A stretch of DNA of 64,000 bases, from NCBI GenBank assembly GCA_964443745.1, contig CAYUEN010000001.1, positions 1-64,000 of the forward strand, given 5' to 3'. This DNA comes from CAYUEN01 sp964443745 (lineage in GTDB: Bacteria; Campylobacterota; Campylobacteria; Campylobacterales; QNZT01). The notes below the pieces were generated by a model. That model worked only from the letters and a program-made list of their open reading frames with translations, was not told the DNA's origin and did no database searches. Made by a program: the position numbers and the translations under genes. Positions 59,881 to 64,000 of the stretch are shown here, in pieces (position 1 is the first letter of the stretch; every line of letters begins with the position of its first letter).

Positions 59881-60590
59881 AGTCCAAGAATCTTTTTGTA
59901 GTAGGCGTCGTAGTTGGAGACGCCGCCGATCAGAGACCCGAGTCGTCCCTTGACCGTTCCGAGGCGGGAATAGAAAGGAAGGGTCGCTTTTTTGGAAGTG
60001 CGGATAGGGCTTTGCTGAAGTATCTGGAAACTGTTACAGTCGGTAAAATAGCCTCTGTTGTCGATCGCGAAAAAGAGAAGTTCGAAATCGTTCTCTTTGC
60101 ACGTGCGTTGAAAATCCTCGACGGTGGGTTTGGCGTTGAATTCCGTGGAGAGACGAATCGCAAAAAGATCGGGGTGGACCCAGTCGATATCGGGATAGCG
60201 TTTGGTGATTTCCTCGTAACTCGCCTTGTCCGGCGTGATCGCAAGAGCGCGATTGTAGAGGTAGTTTAGGATGACGGTGTCTCCCTTTCGGGGCGCGATA
60301 TTGTAATCGGGCAACGCTTCTTGTTCGAGCAGATCGAATTTCTCGAAGCGAAGCGTAGCTTTGTCGCCTTTGAGATCGGTGACGATCGCTTTGGCGATGA
60401 TCGCGTAGTGGGTGTCGTCGAAATGGCGGATCACGATACCGCTCGCACCTTTTTTGACGCTTTTGTCCACATCTACCGTACCCGTTTTTCGCTCTGTGGA
60501 GAGGAGTTCCGTCTTGTAGGGGCGGATGAAACCGCTTTCGGCCAAAAGAGAGGTGAAAACAAACGCGAAAAGTATCACGATTTTATACAT
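59877..60590 (-). CDS. PgbA N-terminal domain (plasminogen-binding-type) protein
   Basis: 237 residues with a signal peptide (about 1-17, FVFTSLLAES). The domain matches what I recall of the N-terminal domain of Helicobacter pylori PgbA/PgbB: GFIRPYKTELLS, KKGASGIVIRHFDDTHYAII, KGDTVILNYLYNRALAI, IDWVHPDLFAIRLS and IDNRGYFTDCNSF. The Lys-rich C-terminal tail that binds plasminogen in Helicobacter is absent here, so in a free-living organism the domain has another, unknown envelope role. Divergent from the M23 peptidase gene. Confidence 0.85.
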   Translation of the reverse strand: MYKIVILFAFVFTSLLAESGFIRPYKTELLSTERKTGTVDVDKSVKKGASGIVIRHFDDTHYAIIAKAIVTDLKGDKATLRFEKFDLLEQEALPDYNIAPRKGDTVILNYLYNRALAITPDKASYEEITKRYPDIDWVHPDLFAIRLSTEFNAKPTVEDFQRTCKENDFELLFFAIDNRGYFTDCNSFQILQQSPIRTSKKATLPFYSRLGTVKGRLGSLIGGVSNYDAYYKKILGL

Positions 60591-60612
60591 ACAGGATGCC
60601 TTTTTTTGTTTG

Positions 60613-60655
60613 ATTATACTACATTTGGGTTAAAGTTCGGGAATTTTGCTATAAT
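60613..60655. promoter_or_regulatory. divergent promoters of the PgbA-like and M23 genes
   Basis: Plus strand: extended -10 TGCTATAAT at 60647-60655, feeding the TTG start at 60684. Minus strand: TATAAT (60613-60618), about 23 nt before the ATG at 60590. Confidence 0.5.
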
Positions 60656-60683
60656 TGCGCACCATTCGAAAAAGGATCTGTAT

Positions 60684-61892
60684 TTGAGGCGATTACTGCT
60701 CTTTTCCCTCCTGTTTTTCAATATTTTGCATGGATTTACACTTACCGATCGACGGGTCGAAGACAAAGTGTGGCATAGTGGCGAGACTTTTCTGGGCTTT
60801 TTGGAAGAAAACATGTTACCGCTTCGACTCTACTACGATCTGGACGACGAAGACGAGAAGATCACGAGCGACATTCGCACCAACACGCTCTATCAGATTC
60901 TCAGGAACGAGGATTACGAAATCGAACAGGTGCTGATACCGCTCAACGAAGAGCTCCAGATTCATATTTTCAAAGATTTGGAAGGCAAGTACCAGCTTGC
61001 CATCGAACCTATACGCTATCAGACGAGGGAGAGAAAGCTGGCGCTCAAACTGCACCACATCTTTTCCAAAGATATCGTCAAGGCGACCGACAATTTTCTG
61101 CTGTCGGTAGAATTGGAGCAACTCTATCGCAAAGTCTTCGATTTCAAACGGCTGAAAAAGGGAGACAGGCTCGCCGTTTTGTATCGGGAAAAGATACGGT
61201 TGGGCAAGTTCTACGGTACCCAGCAAGTACATGCGGCACTGCTTGAGAGCCATGGAAAGAAATACTACTTTTTTCTCAATCCCAAAGACGGGAAGTATTA
61301 CGACGAAAAAGGGAAAACGAAGGAAAAAGACGGCTTTATCGTCCCTTGCAAATACCGCAGGATCTCTTCCGTTTTCACGAAGAAGCGGTGGCATCCGATA
61401 CTTCGCAAGTATCGTGCCCACCACGGAATCGATTATGCCGGTGCGATCGGTACGCCGATTCGTGCCGCATACGGCGGAAAGGTGATTTTCGCCGGACGCA
61501 AAGGAGGCTACGGCAATACCGTCGTCATCAAGCACAAAGGGGGTTACAAGACGCTTTACGCGCATCTGCAGAGATACAAAGTCTTTCGCGGAAAGCGGGT
61601 GAAAAAGGGTGAAGTGATCGGATACCTGGGAAATACGGGTCTTTCGACGGGGCCGCACCTGCACTTTGGGCTTAGCCTCAACAACGTCTGGATCAATCCC
61701 GCGAGGAAGATCGTTTTCACCAAAGGGCTGAGCGGAAAAGAGCGAAAAAATTTTATGAAAGCGATCGCGAAATATCGCGAAGAGTTGGAGAAGCTCGAAG
61801 CGGAAGCTTCGGTACAGATCATCGTCGAAGAGGATGAAAACTCTACAACGGCGAAAACCAAATCCGAAACGAGGGAGAAGCGAAATGGCTAA
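60684..61892 (+). CDS. M23-family peptidoglycan endopeptidase (Csd3/Pgp3-like)
   Basis: 402 residues from TTG 60684, chosen for AAAGGA 7 nt upstream, the signal peptide that follows (about 1-18, RRLLLFSLLFFNILHG) and the extended -10 promoter 29 nt before it. An N-terminal domain (about 25-235) precedes the LytM/M23 domain with HHGIDYAGAIGTPIRAA (His 246-247) and HLHFGLSLNN. The C-terminal 65 residues are charged and coiled-coil-like. In this group such enzymes cut peptide cross-links and shape helical cells. It overlaps mgtE by 8 nt. Confidence 0.93.
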   Translation: MRRLLLFSLLFFNILHGFTLTDRRVEDKVWHSGETFLGFLEENMLPLRLYYDLDDEDEKITSDIRTNTLYQILRNEDYEIEQVLIPLNEELQIHIFKDLEGKYQLAIEPIRYQTRERKLALKLHHIFSKDIVKATDNFLLSVELEQLYRKVFDFKRLKKGDRLAVLYREKIRLGKFYGTQQVHAALLESHGKKYYFFLNPKDGKYYDEKGKTKEKDGFIVPCKYRRISSVFTKKRWHPILRKYRAHHGIDYAGAIGTPIRAAYGGKVIFAGRKGGYGNTVVIKHKGGYKTLYAHLQRYKVFRGKRVKKGEVIGYLGNTGLSTGPHLHFGLSLNNVWINPARKIVFTKGLSGKERKNFMKAIAKYREELEKLEAEASVQIIVEEDENSTTAKTKSETREKRNG

Positions 61893-63255
61893 AGAGTATT
61901 CATTGGATAAGTATATCGAAGTGATCGAAACCTTTCTGGAAGATCCCGAACACTCTCCCTATTCCGATACCGAAGTGGCCAAGGCGCTTATAAAAGTCGC
62001 GAAAGAGGATCCGGAACGTTTTGGAGAGTATCTCAAAAAAATACCGAACGAATATCTGGGCGATATCGCGCTGGAGCTTCCGGAAAAGTACCTGAAGGGG
62101 ATCATCGATCATCTGCCCAACAAAGACCTGGTGGAGGTGGTGCAGGAGCTTGAGAGCGACGATGCGACCGATCTGCTGCAAGATATCGAAGAGATCGATC
62201 AGGAGCGTGCGGAGAAGATCCTCTCCTCGCTGGACAAGGAGGATCAAAAAGAGATCGCCCGACTCAAAAGCTACGAAGAGAACGAAGCGGGTGCGCATAT
62301 GCAGACCGAACTTTTCAGTGCCAATATCGACGAAAAGATACTCGATGCGATCTCCCGTCTCAAACGGCTCAAAAAAGAGGGGGAGTTGGAAAATATCCAC
62401 CAGGTTTTCATCACCGGAACGTTCAACAAACTGATGTTTACGATTCCTTTGGAAGATTTGCTCACTTTCGATTTCGAAAAGAGTTTCAGGGAGGAATTGA
62501 CGGGTAGGGAAGAGGATTTCAAACCGATCATCGTACGGGATACGGACGATATCAGGGAGGTTGCCCACCTCTTCAGAGAGCATGATCTCTCCGTCGTACC
62601 GGTCGTCAACGAGCAGAACGAGCTGATCGGCCGTATCACCTCTGATGACATCTACGATATCATCCAAGAGAGCGCGACCGAACAGATCTACAACCTCGCC
62701 GGTGTCGATGATGAAGCGGAAGAGGAGGAGAATATCGTCGAAGCGGGTAAAAAACGCGGAATCTGGCTTTTTGTCAATCTGCTGACCGCGATTCTCGCCT
62801 CGATCGTGATCCAGATGTTCGATCAGACGATCCAGGCGTACGTGGCGTTGGCGGTATTGATGCCGATCGTCGCGTCGATGGGAGGCAATGCCGGTACACA
62901 GACGCTGACCGTTACGGTACGCAGACTCGCGCTGGGCGAAATCGATCTTAGCCATGCCAAAGAGACGATCAAGAAGGAGGTGTTGCTTTCGCTGGCGAAC
63001 GGTTTCGTTTTCGCGTTGATATTGGGGGTCATCGCGCTGATTTGGTTCGGACAGCCGCTGTTGGGGATGGTCATCGGCGCCTCCATGGTCATCAACCTCT
63101 TCGCCGCCGGATTTTTCGGTGCGATGATACCGCTGGTTCTCAAGCGTTTGCATATCGATCCCGCGGTCGGCAGTTCGGTGATTTTGACGACGGTGACCGA
63201 CGTTGTAGGTTTTTTCAGCTTCCTGGGGCTGGCGAATTGGATATTGGTGAAATAA
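61885..63255 (+). CDS. mgtE: MgtE-family magnesium transporter
   Basis: 456 residues from ATG 61885 (GGGAGAAG upstream). An N domain of helical repeats (about 20-130), two CBS domains (about 135-265), the plug helix and five membrane helices (about 285-455) follow the MgtE plan. The pore region holds MPIVASMGGNAGTQT, and conserved Asp residues are present in the last helices (VTDVVGFF). It imports Mg2+ under control of its cytoplasmic sensor. The start overlaps the peptidase gene by 8 nt. Confidence 0.95.
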   Translation: MAKEYSLDKYIEVIETFLEDPEHSPYSDTEVAKALIKVAKEDPERFGEYLKKIPNEYLGDIALELPEKYLKGIIDHLPNKDLVEVVQELESDDATDLLQDIEEIDQERAEKILSSLDKEDQKEIARLKSYEENEAGAHMQTELFSANIDEKILDAISRLKRLKKEGELENIHQVFITGTFNKLMFTIPLEDLLTFDFEKSFREELTGREEDFKPIIVRDTDDIREVAHLFREHDLSVVPVVNEQNELIGRITSDDIYDIIQESATEQIYNLAGVDDEAEEEENIVEAGKKRGIWLFVNLLTAILASIVIQMFDQTIQAYVALAVLMPIVASMGGNAGTQTLTVTVRRLALGEIDLSHAKETIKKEVLLSLANGFVFALILGVIALIWFGQPLLGMVIGASMVINLFAAGFFGAMIPLVLKRLHIDPAVGSSVILTTVTDVVGFFSFLGLANWILVK

Positions 63256-63256
63256 G

Positions 63257-63817
63257 ATGGTGGAGATACTGAAGATCGAACCGGCTCGAAAGACGCGTTT
63301 TATCAAACCCAAGATCGTCCACTATCTGCAGGATGGGGTTTCCAAGACGTGGGAAGTGGTCGAAACGTACGACAGTGTGGCGATTTTGCTCTACCACAGA
63401 ACGAAAGAGGCGTTCGTGCTGGTGAGGCAGTTTCGACCCGCGGTCTATCTGAAAAACCATGAAGGGTATACGTACGAACTCTGTGCGGGTCTGGTGGACA
63501 AGAAGAAGCCGCTGGAGGTGATCGCCAAGGAGGAGATCCTCGAAGAGTGCGGATACGACGTGCCGGTTTCGGATATCAAGATCGTCAACACCTTCTTTAC
63601 GGCCGTCGGATTCGCGGGAGGAGAGCAGACGCTCTTTTATGCGGAGGTCGACGATACGCTGAAGGTGAGTGAAGGAGGCGGAATAGACGAAGAGTCGATC
63701 GAGGTGGTCTATCTGCCCGTTTCGGAGGCGAAGGCGTTCATCTTCGATACCGCCAAAGTCAAGACGCCGGGATTGATGTTTGCGTTTATGTGGTTTTTCG
63801 AGCGTCATTCATGTTGA
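63257..63817 (+). CDS. Nudix hydrolase (UDP-sugar/ADP-ribose diphosphatase type)
   Basis: 186 residues. A Nudix box is recognisable, but not canonical, around GLVDKKKPLEVIAKEEILEE and CGYDV (about 79-103): the EExG metal-ligand glutamates are present, while the usual Arg before the first Glu is not. LVRQFRPAVYLKN upstream and the TFFTAVGFAGGEQ region are typical of NUDT14-like enzymes that cleave UDP-glucose or ADP-ribose. It starts 1 nt after the mgtE stop with no clear Shine-Dalgarno. Its 3' end overlaps the convergent kinase gene by 32 nt. Confidence 0.9.
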   Translation: MVEILKIEPARKTRFIKPKIVHYLQDGVSKTWEVVETYDSVAILLYHRTKEAFVLVRQFRPAVYLKNHEGYTYELCAGLVDKKKPLEVIAKEEILEECGYDVPVSDIKIVNTFFTAVGFAGGEQTLFYAEVDDTLKVSEGGGIDEESIEVVYLPVSEAKAFIFDTAKVKTPGLMFAFMWFFERHSC

Positions 63818-64000
63818 TCTCGAAAATATTCTCTCCCCTTTCGTGGCGGTAGCCGAACTTGAAACCGTGCGCTTCCAGGATCGATTTGACGATATAGAGT
63901 CCCAGTCCGAATCCATGATCGCGTTTGTGCTCTTGTGAGAAGGGTTCGGTGTAGTATTCCAGCGGATGAGAGAGGGGTGCTCCCCTGGATCTGATCGCGA
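63786..64000 (-). CDS. sensor histidine kinase, C-terminal fragment (runs off the window)
   Basis: The last 70 codons of a minus-strand gene; the stop is TAA at 63786-63788, and the reading frame stays open to the window edge. The segment HGFGLGLYIVKSILEAHGF is the G2 box of a HATPase_c domain, preceded by EPFSQEHKRD and followed by a short beta-strand end (NIFEINMND). The 5' part, including HisKA and sensor domains, is beyond the window. It converges on the Nudix gene with a 32-bp overlap. Confidence 0.85.
   Translation of the reverse strand, partial: AIRSRGAPLSHPLEYYTEPFSQEHKRDHGFGLGLYIVKSILEAHGFKFGYRHERGENIFEINMNDARKTT

Noticed and set aside
1..64000. CRISPR arrays, insertion sequences, integrases or prophage genes
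   Set aside because: I found no repeat-spacer array, transposase, integrase or phage structural gene. Gene content and codon use look uniformly chromosomal.

Overview
The window is chromosomal DNA from a member of the Campylobacterota (formerly Epsilonproteobacteria). It resembles the sulfur- and hydrogen-oxidising deep-branching relatives such as Sulfurovum, Nitratifractor or Hydrogenimonas more than host-adapted Campylobacter or Helicobacter. Three things point there: the pheS-pheT-aroA-ispH-rpsA-serA block, a PycB/OadA-type carboxyltransferase beginning DTTFRDGFQSVFGGR together with OadG, OadB and an ATP-dependent PEP carboxykinase, and a ComEC without a metallo-beta-lactamase domain. A PgbA-type N-terminal domain protein and a sulfide:quinone-reductase-like flavoprotein agree with this. 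The genus is my inference. Coding density is very high, start/stop overlaps are common, and I see no insertion sequence, prophage, CRISPR array or rRNA.

Layout. 1-77: a tRNA-Arg with anticodon GCG, then a membrane coiled-coil protein. 653-2203 (minus): three minor pseudopilins (gspH/I/J-like). 2295-5227: an OmpR-type response regulator, its histidine kinase, a translationally coupled small haem protein, a haem-less cytochrome-like protein and a cytochrome c553-like protein. 5356-10942: an ankyrin protein, then oadG-oadA/pycB-oadB-pckA, linking pyruvate, oxaloacetate and PEP. 11039-13442: argH, a PR-1/CAP lipoprotein and a HIT protein. 13523-22580: pheS, pheT, aroA, ispH, rpsA, a small membrane protein and serA. 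22861-28454: a TolC/adaptor/RND efflux operon in which the RND pump is encoded as two separate half-proteins. 28610-39579: a REC-GGDEF-EAL protein and the main type II secretion cluster (gspG on minus; K-L-M-N-C-D-E-F on plus). 39628-41634: rpe, trpF and a DEDDh exonuclease. 41648-50870 (all minus): uvrB, ppk1, gamma-carbonic-anhydrase-like, M20 amidohydrolase, an ATPase-GNAT fusion, an SQR-like flavoprotein and a small conserved-looking protein. 51002-57716: two pilin-like genes, priA, ispG, dnaB and comEC. 57606-60590 (minus): yihY, a GlcD-type oxidase and a PgbA-N protein. 60684-63817: an M23 endopeptidase, mgtE and a Nudix hydrolase. A histidine-kinase fragment runs off the right edge.

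How the parts work together. The oad/pck block suits an organism making hexoses from C3/C4 acids (gluconeogenesis from an incomplete or reductive TCA cycle). The T2SS is complete apart from the prepilin peptidase, which must lie elsewhere; its minor pseudopilins sit about 28 kb from the main cluster. The regulator-kinase-haem protein unit is followed by two perfect tandem 11-bp repeats directly upstream of the haem-less cytochrome-like gene, the geometry used by OmpR/PhoB-type regulators.

Most notable observations: (1) the tandem 11-bp repeats and the Met-less haem protein coupled to the kinase; (2) the split RND pump with a native hexahistidine; (3) priA with no canonical start codon in register with its strong Shine-Dalgarno, best explained by an AUC start; (4) an apparently leaderless ispG; (5) long perfect intercistronic stem-loops without T-tracts; (6) a HATPase-GNAT fusion protein. 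No single previously undescribed multi-gene defence or mobile system is evident.
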